Shown here piece by piece: positions 1-8,458 of a DNA stretch of 64,000 nt. Source of the DNA: Bacillus sp. MYb209. GTDB lineage: Bacteria > Bacillota > Bacilli > Bacillales > Bacillaceae_G. How positions within the stretch are numbered: the stretch's first letter is position 1; each line of letters begins with the position of its first letter. The notes below the pieces were generated by a model that made no database searches, had not been told where the DNA came from, and saw only the letters and a list, made by a program, of their open reading frames with translations. Location: NCBI RefSeq assembly GCF_002975175.1, contig NZ_PCNZ01000002.1, positions 42,210-106,209 on the forward strand, given 5' to 3'. Both the position numbers and the translations under genes were made by a program.

Positions 1-501
1 GGGCGTGTAACAATTAGTCATGCACTTGGACTTGGAGGCGTTACTGATAAAGAAGTTGAAGAAGTGGCAGAAAGACTAGCAGCGTTAAAGATTGATATTA
101 CTTCGACGGTTCCAATCGGTAAACAAGTAATCCCAATTCCATTATTAGATCGAAAAGGAGTTAAAGTTTCATTAGGAAATGATAGTATTACAGATCATTG
201 GTCTCCGTTCGGAACGGGAGATATGCTGCAAAAAGCAAATCGACTGGCGGAACGATTTGGTTGGAGTGATGAAAGATCTTTAGGGAAAGCTCTTCGCTTT
301 ATTACAGGAGGGAAAGAGACGTTAAATAATGAAGGGAAGCGAGTATGGCCAAATGTAGGAGATGAGGCAAGCTTTGTTTTAACGAACGCAACATGCGTCG
401 CTGAAGCAGTAGCCCGCCAAACGGAGAAGTGTGTAGTTATGCATAAAGGGAATGTTGTTATAGGGAATTTAGAGCAAGTGAAATCAGATAATCTTGTATA
501 G
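1..501 (+). CDS. Cytosine-deaminase-like amidohydrolase, C-terminal part
   Basis: The reading frame is open from the first base, so the gene starts outside the window. The visible part opens with an ISHA motif, where the histidine fits a metal ligand. It later has GNDSITDHWSPFGTGDML, which resembles the CodA cytosine deaminase segment around the catalytic aspartate (GHDD..DPWYPLGTANML, recalled from memory). The family uses one divalent metal in a TIM barrel to deaminate cytosine or related bases. The next gene is a base permease, which fits nucleobase salvage, but the exact substrate cannot be read from this fragment. A terminator hairpin follows the stop. Confidence 0.8.
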   Translation, partial: GRVTISHALGLGGVTDKEVEEVAERLAALKIDITSTVPIGKQVIPIPLLDRKGVKVSLGNDSITDHWSPFGTGDMLQKANRLAERFGWSDERSLGKALRFITGGKETLNNEGKRVWPNVGDEASFVLTNATCVAEAVARQTEKCVVMHKGNVVIGNLEQVKSDNLV

Positions 502-522
502 AAGAATCGTTTAAGTGTTTTG

Positions 523-564
523 AGAAGGGTTCTAATTGTAAAAATAGAACTCTTCTTTGCTGTT
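523..564 (+). terminator. Terminator after the amidohydrolase
   Basis: AGAAGGGTTCTA at 523-534 pairs with TAGAACTCTTCT at 545-556, with one G-U pair, and a T-rich stretch follows. It separates the deaminase from the permease. Confidence 0.7.
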
Positions 565-622
565 TAGTAGAAATAGGGTAACGTTATACTTCCTTATAGG
601 GAAGCTAGAAGGGATGAAAAGT

Positions 623-1909
623 TTGGACAATCAACATAATCAAAATCATATTATGGGAACTTTGCAATGGTTTATTTTTTTATTAGCAAACTCAATCGCG
701 CTACCAATTGTCGTTGGCGGATTATTTCATCTTACGACGGAAGAAGTATTTTATTTAATGCAGCGTACGTTTTTCGTAGTTGGTATATCTTCTTTTTTAC
801 AAGGATGGCTTGGACATAAGCTTCCGATTGCGGATGGGCCAGCTGGATCATGGGTTGGTGTATTTACCGTACTTGCTTATGCAACTGTAGGGCAGGATCA
901 ATTACATAGTACGTTGCAAATTTTAGAATTAGGAATGATGGTTGCGGGAGTTGTTTTAATAGGACTAGGAGTAACGGGGTTTATCGGGCGTATTTTATTT
1001 TTATTTACGCCGCTCGTGACAGGGACGTTCTTACTTCTATTATGCTTGCAATTAAGTGGTGTGTTTTTAAAAGGGATGTTAGGAATTACAGCTACTGTTT
1101 CTCAAATCGATGAATTTACAGCGTTGATCGCTTTTGGCATATTTTTGTTCGTTGTCATACTCTCCAATTTTGGAAAAGGTTTTGTTAAAAGTTATGCGGT
1201 TTTAATAGGATTGGTTAGTGGTTGGATTATTTTTCTTATTGCAGGAAAAGTGACGATCCCATCTCAAGTAACTCATTTTGTGCAACTTCCACATATATTC
1301 GCGTGGGGAATTCCAAAATGGAATACAGGTATGGCGGTATCAAGTTTCGTTATGGTATGTATTTTAGTTTCAAATACAGTGGCAGCTATTATAGCAATCA
1401 ATCAAGCTACGATTCATAAAGCGACTGTTGAACAAAAACAGTTGAGAAATGGTACGTGGGTCGGAGGGATTTCGCATATGATTTCCTCTTTATTTTCAAC
1501 TGTAGGTGTCGTTCCGTTACCAGCAACGGCAGGTTTCATACGTTTAACAAATCAAAAGTACATGCGTTCATTCTTATTTGCATGTGTACTATTAGTCGGT
1601 ATGTCGCTGTTTCCAAGTATTATCCGCTACTTAGCCTCTCTGCCATCCGCGGTCGCATCTGCGGTTTTAATGGCTTCGTTCGTGCAACTTATTGGGATTG
1701 GATTTCATAATATAAAACAAGTGCCACTTAGCGAACGAAATGTAACTATTTTAGGGGTTGCGGTATTATTTGGCTGCGGCGTTATGTTTTTACCGTCTGT
1801 AGCACTCCAATCATTGCCTTCTGTTATGCAATATATATTTGGTAATGGTTTGTTTGTAGGTACTGTTGTAAGTATATTGCTAGAACAAATATGGCGTACT
1901 GAAAAATAA
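623..1909 (+). CDS. NCS2-family uracil/xanthine permease
   Basis: This is a strongly hydrophobic protein of about 428 residues with roughly a dozen membrane segments, as expected for the nucleobase:cation symporter-2 family that imports uracil, xanthine or related bases. Family signs are QWFIFLLANSIALPIVVGG near the N-terminus and the PIADGPAGSWVGVF stretch. The start is uncertain. AGAAGGG at 607-613 is ideally spaced for TTG 623 and leaves no spacing for ATG 614 in the same frame, so I prefer 623. The upstream deaminase supports a salvage role, but the hairpin at 523-564 argues for a separate transcript. The substrate is not determined. Confidence 0.82.
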   Translation: MDNQHNQNHIMGTLQWFIFLLANSIALPIVVGGLFHLTTEEVFYLMQRTFFVVGISSFLQGWLGHKLPIADGPAGSWVGVFTVLAYATVGQDQLHSTLQILELGMMVAGVVLIGLGVTGFIGRILFLFTPLVTGTFLLLLCLQLSGVFLKGMLGITATVSQIDEFTALIAFGIFLFVVILSNFGKGFVKSYAVLIGLVSGWIIFLIAGKVTIPSQVTHFVQLPHIFAWGIPKWNTGMAVSSFVMVCILVSNTVAAIIAINQATIHKATVEQKQLRNGTWVGGISHMISSLFSTVGVVPLPATAGFIRLTNQKYMRSFLFACVLLVGMSLFPSIIRYLASLPSAVASAVLMASFVQLIGIGFHNIKQVPLSERNVTILGVAVLFGCGVMFLPSVALQSLPSVMQYIFGNGLFVGTVVSILLEQIWRTEK

Positions 1910-1979
1910 ATGTATAAAACAAGTTCATGCAACGTATAAAAGTCTAAAATAACATAAGAAATAAAGCCTATTTTCATTC

Positions 1980-2007
1980 ACCACCTGCACATTTCGTTCA
2001 TACAATA
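1980..2007 (+). promoter_or_regulatory. Candidate sigma-K promoter of gerE
   Basis: CATACAATA at 1999-2007 fits the sigma-K -10 consensus CATANNNTA. An AC dinucleotide at 1980-1981 lies 17 nt upstream as the possible -35. B. subtilis gerE is known to depend on sigma-K, so the location is sensible. The -35 is only two bases and adds little weight. Confidence 0.5.
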
Positions 2008-2074
2008 TCTTGACTAAATAAACACCCAACTTACACATACACAGCTCTGGCTTAAGCAAGGAGGGTTATACCAG

Positions 2075-2299
2075 TTGAAGGAAAAAGCGTATCAATCTAA
2101 ACCTTTACTCACAAAGAGAGAGAGAGAAGTATTTGAACTACTCGTTCAAGATAAAACGACGAAGGAAATTGCAGGTGAACTTTTTATAAGTGAAAAAACA
2201 GTACGCAACCACATCTCAAATGCAATGCAAAAGCTAGGGGTTAAAGGACGTTCACAAGCAGTTGTTGAGCTTCTTCGTATGGGAGAACTCGAACTATAA
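2075..2299 (+). CDS. gerE: GerE, LuxR-type regulator of late mother-cell genes
   Basis: This 74-residue protein is little more than a LuxR/FixJ DNA-binding domain: [22 protein letters not shown], then [19 protein letters not shown] with the recognition helix. The length equals GerE of B. subtilis, the last regulator in the mother-cell cascade, which activates or represses sigma-K-dependent coat genes. The start is TTG at 2075, served by AAGGAGGG about 8 nt upstream. It is monocistronic, with a candidate sigma-K promoter before it and a strong hairpin after it. Confidence 0.96.
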   Translation: MKEKAYQSKPLLTKREREVFELLVQDKTTKEIAGELFISEKTVRNHISNAMQKLGVKGRSQAVVELLRMGELEL

Positions 2300-2305
2300 T
2301 AAAGA

Positions 2306-2340
2306 AGCCGACTTTTATACAAGAGGTCGGCTATTTTTCT
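2306..2340 (+). terminator. gerE terminator
   Basis: AGCCGAC (2306-2312) pairs perfectly with GTCGGCT (2326-2332), followed by ATTTTTCTGTTT. A diverged copy lies at 2907-2942. Confidence 0.88.
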
Positions 2341-2400
2341 GTTTATTTATATATGAATGATAAGGATGTTTCATACATAAATAGGTAGTAAGGAGGGGAT

Positions 2401-2838
2401 ATGTTGAAAAGGGTATTATTAGTTTCAACAAGCGCTCATGATATGCGTGGACATCCTACTGGATTATGGCTTGAGGAGTTAGCAGCGCCATATAATTTGT
2501 TTAAAAAGGCTAAGTTCGATGTTGACCTTGTATCTATAAAAGGTGGAAGGGTACCTATAGATAGAGTATCTATTCCAAATGGCATACCCCGTGAATTTAG
2601 GCATGTAGCTACGATATTGCAAAATACGAAGCCGATCTCAACTGTTCATTTTTCGGATTATGATGCAGTATTATTTGGCGGTGGGCACGGGGCGATTGTA
2701 GATTTTCCGGGTAATCCATATGTAGCACCTAATTTCACGCCGCATGTTGTAGTAGATGGACATTTAATTACAGGATAAAATCCACAATCAAGTTTGAAAA
2801 TAGGTAAGGCTATAAAGAACGCGATAAATAAGATATAG
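2401..2838 (+). pseudogene. Decayed DJ-1/PfpI (Hsp31-like) family gene
   Basis: The frame opens at ATG 2401 after a good AGGAGGGG site, and its start (KRVLLVSTSAHDM..TGLWLEELAAPY) is typical of DJ-1/PfpI class I amidotransferase-like proteins, which are normally about 220 residues. The conserved GGGHGAIVDFPGN segment jumps directly to YVAPNFTPHVVVDGHLITG. The roughly 80 residues between them, including the nucleophilic Cys of the CHGP region, are missing in frame. A TAA at 2776-2778 then stands where the family has the Gln of LITGQNP; reading through it continues NPQSSLKIGKAIKN to a TAG at 2836-2838. An internal deletion plus a nonsense change mean it is very unlikely to be functional. Confidence 0.85.
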
Positions 2839-2842
2839 AAAT

Positions 2843-2884
2843 AAAACTCCCGCTATTAATAAAGGTAGCGGGAGTTTTATTTTG
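2843..2884 (+). terminator. Terminator after the DJ-1 pseudogene
   Basis: AAAACTCCCGCTA (2843-2855) pairs perfectly with TAGCGGGAGTTTT (2866-2878), then ATTTTG. It is intact although the gene before it is broken. Confidence 0.88.
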
Positions 2885-2906
2885 AATGAGCATTTTATAT
2901 AGAAGA

Positions 2907-2942
2907 AACTGACTTTCATATAGAAGGTCGGTTATTTTTCTG
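2907..2942 (+). terminator. Diverged second copy of the gerE terminator
   Basis: AACTGAC (2907-2913) pairs with GTCGGTT (2927-2933), with one G-U pair, followed by ATTTTTCTGT. Stem, loop and tail clearly resemble the gerE terminator at 2306-2340, so this looks like a duplicated copy that has drifted but can still fold. Confidence 0.75.
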
Positions 2943-3101
2943 TCTTGCAAATTATGAAAAAAAGGAGCAAAATAAAAAAGGTCCTGATCTATACAGGTAC
3001 AAATGAAAAGTTTTATACAGGGGCATTTTAAGTTAGCGAACTTAAAGTGTGTAAAATATACTGATAAAATAAGATGATGAATGAGAAAACGGGTGATTAA
3101 G

Positions 3102-3905
3102 TTGAATAGAGCGATCGGTGTTATTGATTCAGGAGTGGGCGGTTTAACAGTAGCGAAGGAATTAATTCGTCAGTTGCCGAAAGAGCGTATTATATATTTA
3201 GGAGATACAGCACGTTGCCCTTATGGTCCGCGTTCTCGTGAAGAAGTGCGTCAATTTACGTGGGAAATGACGGAGCATTTATTAGATTTAAATATTAAAA
3301 TGTTAGTTATTGCGTGTAATACAGCAACTGCCGTTGTATTAGAAGAAATGCAGAAACAATTACCAATTCCAGTAGTTGGAGTTATTCATCCAGGATCACG
3401 TACAGCTTTAAAAGTGACAAATACGTATCATGTTGGGATTATTGGAACGATTGGAACAGTAAAAAGTGGCGCCTATGAAGAGGCGCTAAAGTCTATTAAT
3501 AATCGTGTTATGGTAGAAAGTTTAGCGTGCCCACCTTTCGTTGAGCTTGTAGAGAGTGGGAATTTCGAAAGTGAAATGGCGTATGAAGTTGTAAGAGAAA
3601 CATTGCAACCGTTGAAAAGTACTGACATTGATACGCTTATTTTAGGATGTACACATTATCCGATTTTAGGTCCTGTTATTAAAAAGGTAATGGGGGATCA
3701 AGTGCAATTAATTAGTTCGGGTGATGAAACAGCGCGTGAGGTAAGCACGATTTTATACCATAGTAAGATGTTAAATGAGGGAGAAGAACAAAGTGATCAC
3801 CTCTTCTTAACGACTGGTAAAATAGGTCTGTTTAAAGAAATTGCATCAAAGTGGTTCGGTCAGCCGATTGAAAATGTGAAGCATATTAATTTAGATACAG
3901 AATAA
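3102..3905 (+). CDS. racE: Glutamate racemase
   Basis: It interconverts L- and D-glutamate, supplying D-Glu for peptidoglycan and, where present, poly-gamma-glutamate. The sequence has the family start [30 protein letters not shown], the first catalytic cysteine in VIACNTAT and the second in [10 protein letters not shown]. The start is ambiguous. TTG 3102 follows GGGTGA at 3091-3096 with 5-nt spacing, giving 267 residues. In-frame ATG 3081 and GTG 3093 have poor ribosome sites. Gene order racE-gerM-rph matches B. subtilis downstream of gerE. It ends in its own terminator. Confidence 0.95.
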   Translation: MNRAIGVIDSGVGGLTVAKELIRQLPKERIIYLGDTARCPYGPRSREEVRQFTWEMTEHLLDLNIKMLVIACNTATAVVLEEMQKQLPIPVVGVIHPGSRTALKVTNTYHVGIIGTIGTVKSGAYEEALKSINNRVMVESLACPPFVELVESGNFESEMAYEVVRETLQPLKSTDIDTLILGCTHYPILGPVIKKVMGDQVQLISSGDETAREVSTILYHSKMLNEGEEQSDHLFLTTGKIGLFKEIASKWFGQPIENVKHINLDTE

Positions 3906-3925
3906 TAGTAGATTCATATAAGAGA

Positions 3926-3952
3926 ACTCCTGAGAAATCAGGGGTTTTTTCT
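3926..3952 (+). terminator. racE terminator
   Basis: ACTCCTGA (3926-3933), GAAA loop, TCAGGGGT (3938-3945), then a run of T. Confidence 0.85.
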
Positions 3953-4035
3953 GTGTAAGTGGCTATAGCTTGTTCTAAAATATGAAACAGCTCGTATACA
4001 TAATAGTACAAACTTAGATTTTAGGGGGGAATGGC

Positions 4036-5085
4036 ATGCCTAAATCCACTTTTAAATGGGTTGTTGGTGCTACTGTGAGTGCGATTTTATTATCAGGGTG
4101 TGGCTTGTTAAATCAAGAGAAAGCGACAGAACAAATTGATCCGCCAAAAAAAGTTACGTATACAGAAGGTGAAAAGAAAGAAACTGCTAAAAAAGATAAA
4201 CAAGGGCAAACAGTAAATAGAGAGTTATACCTCGTTGATAAAAATGGATATGTCGTACCGCAAACTATTGCAATGCCTACTCCGAAAGCGAATGAAGTTG
4301 TACAGCAAACGTTAGAGTATCTCGTGAAAGATGGACCAGTCACAAATTTATTGCCAAATGGATTTCGAGCAGTCCTTCCAGCGAATACGACGATGACCTT
4401 GAATTTGAAAAAAGGCGGGACAGCAGTAATTGATTTCTCTAAAGAAATGAAAAATTATTCAAAAGAAGAAGAACGTCAAATTGTTGAATCAGTAGCGTGG
4501 ACTTTGACTCAATTTACAGAAATAAAACAAGTGCAGTTCCAAATAAATGGTGAAAAGTTAGCGAAGATGCCTGTTGCGGGTACACCGCTTGGTGAAGGGG
4601 TAAGTCGTGCGAATGGAATTAATTTTGATGATGAACAAGTAGCAGATGTGACGCATACAAAACCGGTTACACTTTACTTTATGGCGCAAAATAATAATAA
4701 GCAGCAATATTACGTACCGGTAACAAGACGCGTTGCAGAAGGAAAAGAAAATGATTACGCGACAATTGTGGATGAGCTTGTAAAAGGTCCGATTCAAGGA
4801 TCGCTACTAAATGATTTTAATCCAGGAGCTAAGCTTATTACGAATCCGAAAGTGCAGGACGGAAATATTACATTAAACTTTAACGAAAATATATTTGTGA
4901 ACCCAGACAAAAATATGATTTCAAATTATGTGTTGAAATCGTTAGTCTTATCTTTAACGGAAAAACAAGGTGTGAAAAATGTTTCTATTGAAGTGAATGG
5001 GAAAGCAAATCTTATGGATGAGAAAGGTGAAAAGTTAATAAAACCTGTTGATCGTCCACAAAACGTGAATACAGGTAGTTTTTAA
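4036..5085 (+). CDS. gerM: GerM, sporulation/germination lipoprotein
   Basis: The 349-residue protein starts with a lipoprotein signal peptide ending in the lipobox LLSGC, followed by a Lys/Glu-rich linker. Two GerMN-type domains follow (about residues 65-190 and 205-335), recognisable from the paired [15 protein letters not shown] and [19 protein letters not shown] starts. GerM of B. subtilis is needed for normal sporulation and germination and is made in the mother cell. The start at ATG 4036 has TTAGGGGGGAATGGC before it. It lies between racE and rph as in B. subtilis, with terminators on both sides. Confidence 0.94.
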   Translation: MPKSTFKWVVGATVSAILLSGCGLLNQEKATEQIDPPKKVTYTEGEKKETAKKDKQGQTVNRELYLVDKNGYVVPQTIAMPTPKANEVVQQTLEYLVKDGPVTNLLPNGFRAVLPANTTMTLNLKKGGTAVIDFSKEMKNYSKEEERQIVESVAWTLTQFTEIKQVQFQINGEKLAKMPVAGTPLGEGVSRANGINFDDEQVADVTHTKPVTLYFMAQNNNKQQYYVPVTRRVAEGKENDYATIVDELVKGPIQGSLLNDFNPGAKLITNPKVQDGNITLNFNENIFVNPDKNMISNYVLKSLVLSLTEKQGVKNVSIEVNGKANLMDEKGEKLIKPVDRPQNVNTGSF

Positions 5086-5114
5086 TCGCGAATAATTTGA
5101 TATACTTATGTAAG

Positions 5115-5149
5115 AAAGGGGAATTGCTTTTTGAGTTCCCCTTCTTTTA
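5115..5149 (+). terminator. gerM terminator
   Basis: AAGGGGAA (5116-5123) pairs with TTCCCCTT (5136-5143), followed by CTTTT. It lies upstream of the rph start. Confidence 0.75.
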
Positions 5150-5216
5150 TTGTTATACATATCGTACATTTAAATTTGGCTATACTAATGAGAGTATTTA
5201 TGAGGGGGTTATTTTT

Positions 5217-5954
5217 ATGCGAGTAGATGGTAGAGGAAAAGCAGAGCTACGCCATATACATATTCATACAAATTATTTAAAACATCCAGAGGGATCAGTA
5301 CTAATTGAAGTTGGGGATACAAAGGTAATTTGTTCAGCGACAATTGAAGAGCGTGTACCGCCGTTTATGCGCGGAGAAGGAAAAGGCTGGGTAACAGCAG
5401 AATACTCAATGATTCCACGTGCGACAGAGCAACGTACAATTCGAGAGTCAAGTAAAGGGAAAGTAACAGGGCGCACAATGGAAATCCAGCGTTTAATTGG
5501 ACGAGCATTACGTGCGGTTGTTGATTTAGAAGCGCTTGGCGAAAGAACGGTTTGGATTGACTGTGATGTAATTCAAGCGGATGGCGGAACGAGAACAGCT
5601 TCTATTACAGGTGCTTATGTAGCGATGGTATTAGCTTTTGAAAAATTATTGCAAGCAGACAAAGTATCTAAAATTCCGGTGAAAGATTATTTAGCGGCAA
5701 CGTCAGTAGGCATTGTTGAAGAACAAGGTGTCGTTTTAGATTTAAATTATGCTGAAGATTCTAAAGCAGACGTTGATATGAACGTTATTATGACTGGAAA
5801 AGGTCAGTTTGTTGAAGTGCAAGGAACTGGAGAAGAAGCGACGTTTAGCAGAGCTGAATTAAATGAATTACTTGATGCTGCTGAACAAGGGATTTTCCAA
5901 CTTGTTGAAAAGCAAAAAGAAGCGTTAGGTGACATCGTATCTCATATAGAGTAG
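5217..5954 (+). CDS. rph: Ribonuclease PH
   Basis: RNase PH is a phosphorolytic 3'-to-5' exoribonuclease that trims tRNA 3' ends. The 245-residue protein has the family signature throughout: MRVDGR at the start, [38 protein letters not shown], the phosphate-binding [16 protein letters not shown], and [19 protein letters not shown]. The frame is open further upstream, but ATG 5217 is preceded by GAGGGGG and gives the standard N-terminus. The stop is followed 11 nt later by the next gene, so the two are probably co-transcribed. Confidence 0.97.
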   Translation: MRVDGRGKAELRHIHIHTNYLKHPEGSVLIEVGDTKVICSATIEERVPPFMRGEGKGWVTAEYSMIPRATEQRTIRESSKGKVTGRTMEIQRLIGRALRAVVDLEALGERTVWIDCDVIQADGGTRTASITGAYVAMVLAFEKLLQADKVSKIPVKDYLAATSVGIVEEQGVVLDLNYAEDSKADVDMNVIMTGKGQFVEVQGTGEEATFSRAELNELLDAAEQGIFQLVEKQKEALGDIVSHIE

Positions 5955-5965
5955 AGGTGGAAAAT

Positions 5966-6574
5966 ATGAAGCAAGTTGTTGTAGCGACGAAAAATCTTGG
6001 GAAAGTACGTGAGTTTGCTGAGTTATTTGAGAGATTTGACTTAGAAGTGAAATCTTTACACGATTTTCCTCATATTGAAGAAGTCGAAGAAACTGGTGAA
6101 ACATTTGAAGAAAACGCAATTTTAAAAGCGGACAGTCTTAGTAGACAGTTGAATTCCATCGTAATTGCAGATGACTCTGGTCTTATTGTAGATGCCTTAA
6201 ACGGGAAACCAGGTGTATATTCAGCTCGTTTTGCTGGAGAGCCGAAAGATGATCAGGCGAATATAGATAAGGTGTTACAAGGGCTAACCGACGTCGATTT
6301 AGAAAAACGTACAGCTCGTTTTTACTGTGCGCTAGCAGTTGCTTTCCCTGAAGCTGATAAAGAGCCGGTTATTGTAAACGGAACGTGCGAAGGAAAAATC
6401 TTAGAACAGCGCCGCGGGGAAAATGGTTTTGGATACGATCCGATTTTTTATGTAGAAGAATATAAAAAAGCGATGGCGGAGCTAAGCTCAGATGAGAAAA
6501 ATGCGATTAGTCACCGCGGGCGTGCTCTTCGTAAATTAGAAGAAAAAATCCCAGAATGGTTTTTAGAAGAATAA
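5966..6574 (+). CDS. XTP/dITP (non-canonical purine NTP) pyrophosphatase
   Basis: This is a Ham1/RdgB-family enzyme that hydrolyses dITP, ITP and XTP to keep deaminated purines out of nucleic acids. Seen: [14 protein letters not shown] (the SxNxxK-like nucleotide motif), [37 protein letters not shown], and the late [11 protein letters not shown] and SHRGRA motifs. It is 202 residues from ATG 5966, which has AGAGGTGG ideally spaced; an in-frame GTG at 5957 overlaps that site and is less likely. It forms an operon with rph and the phosphoesterase behind it, as in B. subtilis (rph-ysnA-ysnB). Confidence 0.95.
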   Translation: MKQVVVATKNLGKVREFAELFERFDLEVKSLHDFPHIEEVEETGETFEENAILKADSLSRQLNSIVIADDSGLIVDALNGKPGVYSARFAGEPKDDQANIDKVLQGLTDVDLEKRTARFYCALAVAFPEADKEPVIVNGTCEGKILEQRRGENGFGYDPIFYVEEYKKAMAELSSDEKNAISHRGRALRKLEEKIPEWFLEE

Positions 6575-6587
6575 GGGAGAGAGATTG

Positions 6588-7091
6588 ATGAAAGCTTTAA
6601 TCGTAAGCGATAGTCATAGCTCTGTGAAGGAATTACAGCAGTTAAAAGAGAATTACGAAGGGAAAGTAGATGTCATGATTCATTGTGGTGATTCAGAGCT
6701 AACGCCTGCTTACGAAGAACTGCAAGGTTTCCATGTTGTAAAAGGGAATTGTGATTATGCTAACTTTCAAGATGAAATTGTAACTGATGTAGATGGAATT
6801 CGTTTCTTAGTTGTACACGGTCATCGTCATAATGTGAAAATGACGTTACAAACGTTAGCGTATCATGCAGAAGAAGTAGGAGCGCAAGTAGCATGCTTTG
6901 GACATTCTCATGTATTAGGGGCAGAATTAATTGATGGGATTTTATTTATTAATCCAGGAAGTATTTTGCTCCCACGCTCTCGTGTGGAAAGAACATTCGT
7001 TTTATTAGAAATGGATGAAAATCATATAGAAGTTCGTTTTGAAACATTAGACGGACAGCTGGTGGAACAAGCAATTTTTAAAAGAGGATAA
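6588..7091 (+). CDS. ysnB: YsnB-type metallophosphoesterase
   Basis: The 167-residue protein is a calcineurin-like phosphoesterase of the MJ0936/YfcE type. Metal-binding motifs are in order: SDSHS, HCGDSE, GNCD, VHGHRH and FGHSH, then NPGS. Members hydrolyse phosphodiesters in vitro; the physiological substrate is not known to me. The start ATG 6588 follows GGGAGAGAGAT; a TTG immediately before it is less likely. Third gene of the rph cluster; its stop codon lies inside the left arm of the terminator. Confidence 0.9.
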   Translation: MKALIVSDSHSSVKELQQLKENYEGKVDVMIHCGDSELTPAYEELQGFHVVKGNCDYANFQDEIVTDVDGIRFLVVHGHRHNVKMTLQTLAYHAEEVGAQVACFGHSHVLGAELIDGILFINPGSILLPRSRVERTFVLLEMDENHIEVRFETLDGQLVEQAIFKRG

Positions 7092-7112
7092 GAAAAATTA
7101 TCCTCTTTTAAA
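7080..7112 (+). terminator. Terminator overlapping the ysnB stop
   Basis: AAAAGAGGATAA (7080-7091) pairs perfectly with TTATCCTCTTTT (7098-7109). The T-run is part of the stem arm. Confidence 0.75.
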
Positions 7113-7118
7113 AAAGTG

Positions 7119-7147
7119 TTGACTTTATAAGTAGTTATGAATATAAT
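7119..7147 (+). promoter_or_regulatory. Sigma-A promoter of the tRNA pair
   Basis: TTGACT (7119-7124), 17-nt spacer and a perfect TATAAT (7142-7147). Transcription would start about 45 nt before tRNA-Gly. Confidence 0.85.
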
Positions 7148-7199
7148 AAATATTGTCGATAGGGCAACGGCGCTAACGAAGAAAAATAAAATAACATAT

Positions 7200-7273
7200 G
7201 CGGGTGTAGTTTAGTGGTAAAACAAGAGCCTTCCAAGCTCTGGTCGAGAGTTCGATTCTCTTCACCCGCTCCA
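7200..7273 (+). tRNA. tRNA-Gly (anticodon UCC)
   Basis: Acceptor arm GCGGGTG (7200-7206) pairs with CACCCGC (7263-7269); the anticodon loop is CTTCCAA, giving anticodon TCC; the T-loop is TTCGATT; and CCA is encoded at 7271-7273. It lies one nucleotide upstream of the split tRNA-Arg and shares its promoter. Confidence 0.97.
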
Positions 7274-7274
7274 T

Positions 7275-7636
7275 GTCCCAGTAGCTCAGCAGGATAGAGC
7301 AACGGCCTTCAAGAAAATAGGAGCCTTTATAGGGAAACAAGAACCTATAAAGTGGACGACACTATATCGGTGAAGCCTTAACAGTTCGGCTGATGGTAAT
7401 ACCGAGGAAACTTACGATCTTCTAAAGGAGATTAAGGAGTTTTGAATGATTAAGTTAATCTTAATGGTAAAGACTCTGAAGTATGATGCAAATCATCGTG
7501 AGGTTCCGTAGAGACTACACGTGTCGCACCTGAAATGGTGAAGATATAGTCCAGACTACAAACAGTAATTGCTGGTAGCGAAAGCTATGGTGGTAAGCTA
7601 AGCCGTCGGTCGGGAGTTCGAATCTCTCCTGGGACG
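7275..7636 (+). tRNA. tRNA-Arg (anticodon UCU), interrupted by a group I intron
   Basis: Exons 7275-7309 and 7598-7636 join to a complete 74-nt tRNA. Acceptor GTCCCAG pairs with CTGGGAC, the anticodon stem is ACGGC/GCCGT with loop CTTCTAA (anticodon TCT), and the T-stem is GGGAG/CTCTC. The break lies between U34 and C35 of the anticodon, so the unspliced RNA cannot decode AGA. CCA is not encoded: the gene ends in G then CTA. That the tRNA can be rebuilt exactly argues for an intron rather than a pseudogene. Confidence 0.93.
7310..7597 (+). mobile_element. Group I self-splicing intron in tRNA-Arg
   Basis: The 288-nt insert follows group I rules: the 5' exon ends in U (7309) and the intron ends in G (7597). 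AAGATATAGTCC at 7541-7552 is the classical S element, and its TAGTC pairs with GACTA at 7513-7517 (R side) to form P7. CACC..GGTG at 7527-7540 fits P8. CTTTATAGG (7325-7333) with CCTATAAAG (7344-7352) forms a perfect P2-like hairpin. A GNRA-capped stem near 7574-7586 fits P9. A guide sequence around 7318-7325 can pair with the end of the 5' exon (one C-A mismatch) and its UAG with the CUA of the 3' exon (P10). It has no room for a homing endonuclease gene. Confidence 0.92.
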
Positions 7637-7641
7637 CTAAG

Positions 7642-7676
7642 AAAACCTTGTTATCTTTTGATAACAAGGTTTTTTG
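7642..7676. terminator. Bidirectional terminator between tRNA-Arg and the PH-domain gene
   Basis: AAAACCTTGTTAT (7642-7654) pairs perfectly with ATAACAAGGTTTT (7661-7673), with more T on the plus strand and an A-run on the other side. It can end both converging transcripts. Confidence 0.88.
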
Positions 7677-7687
7677 TTTGTTTTAAA

Positions 7688-8302
7688 TTAGTTATTAATA
7701 AATTTTTCAAAGACAAAACCATAATCTTTTACGTTATATTGCTTTTTCGTATCAACGAGCCAGTTGAAGGCGATCTCATTCATCTCTTTAAATTGCTCTG
7801 CCAGATTCACTTGTGCATTTGTAATGCGGCTAAAAGTGTTAGAAGCCATATCTAAACTTTTATGTGCATACTGCAATGTAATATCGTTGTCGTATGAAAT
7901 TTCTTCGATTTTAAGAAGAGCCTTATATAAATCTTTTAATTCTTCAATATGTTTTTTATGAACATCAATTGAGTAATGCTCATCTCCCATATGAAACTTA
8001 ATTTCTACATCTAAATCAATCGTGCCTGCAGTTTCGAGTGCTACGTTTTTAATTTGATATTTACTATAGCTATAGCGGCGCAATGTACGCTTTTTGCTTG
8101 TGGCGCTTGTACCATCTAGATGAATTAATCCTTTGTTTGTGAAACAATATTCATCCGATTTTGATTTAATAAGAAAATATATTTTCTCCCCATCTTCATG
8201 CATGACGTAATCATCAGCATCGACCTTATCGTAATCTTTCGGTGTGATAACGGAACCTACATCGCTTAGTCCTAAAACGTCAGCTGCCATTTTTTTAAAC
8301 AT
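7688..8302 (-). CDS. Bacterial PH-domain protein with YvbH-like C-terminal extension
   Basis: This 204-residue soluble protein has no signal peptide or membrane segment. The N-terminal ~125 residues (from MFKKMAADVLGLSDVGSVI through the SKYQIKNVALETAGTIDLDVEIKF strand region) match my recollection of the bacterial pleckstrin-homology family bPH_1. The last ~65 residues (SNTFSRITNAQVNLAEQFKEMNEIAFNWL) fit the YvbH-type oligomerisation extension. The start ATG at 8302 has a strong AAGGAGG. Function is unknown to me; the family is widespread in Bacillus. It converges with the tRNA operon. Confidence 0.72.
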   Translation of the reverse strand: MFKKMAADVLGLSDVGSVITPKDYDKVDADDYVMHEDGEKIYFLIKSKSDEYCFTNKGLIHLDGTSATSKKRTLRRYSYSKYQIKNVALETAGTIDLDVEIKFHMGDEHYSIDVHKKHIEELKDLYKALLKIEEISYDNDITLQYAHKSLDMASNTFSRITNAQVNLAEQFKEMNEIAFNWLVDTKKQYNVKDYGFVFEKFINN

Positions 8303-8458
8303 GTGTAATCCTCCTTGTAAAATAAATTCTTAATTGTACAAAAATATAGTATCATGATTTTAATAAATTGTTTTCTTGTAATCCGAAAATATTTGAAGGT
8401 AAGTTAAGAAAAGTAACGAATATTATTTTGAAAATATGTAAAAAGGTGTTGAGTAAAA

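Noticed and set aside
7275-7309. Second tRNA read as a truncated tRNA pseudogene
   Set aside because: The 3' half is present at 7598-7636 and the joined halves give a perfect tRNA, with group I intron motifs in between.
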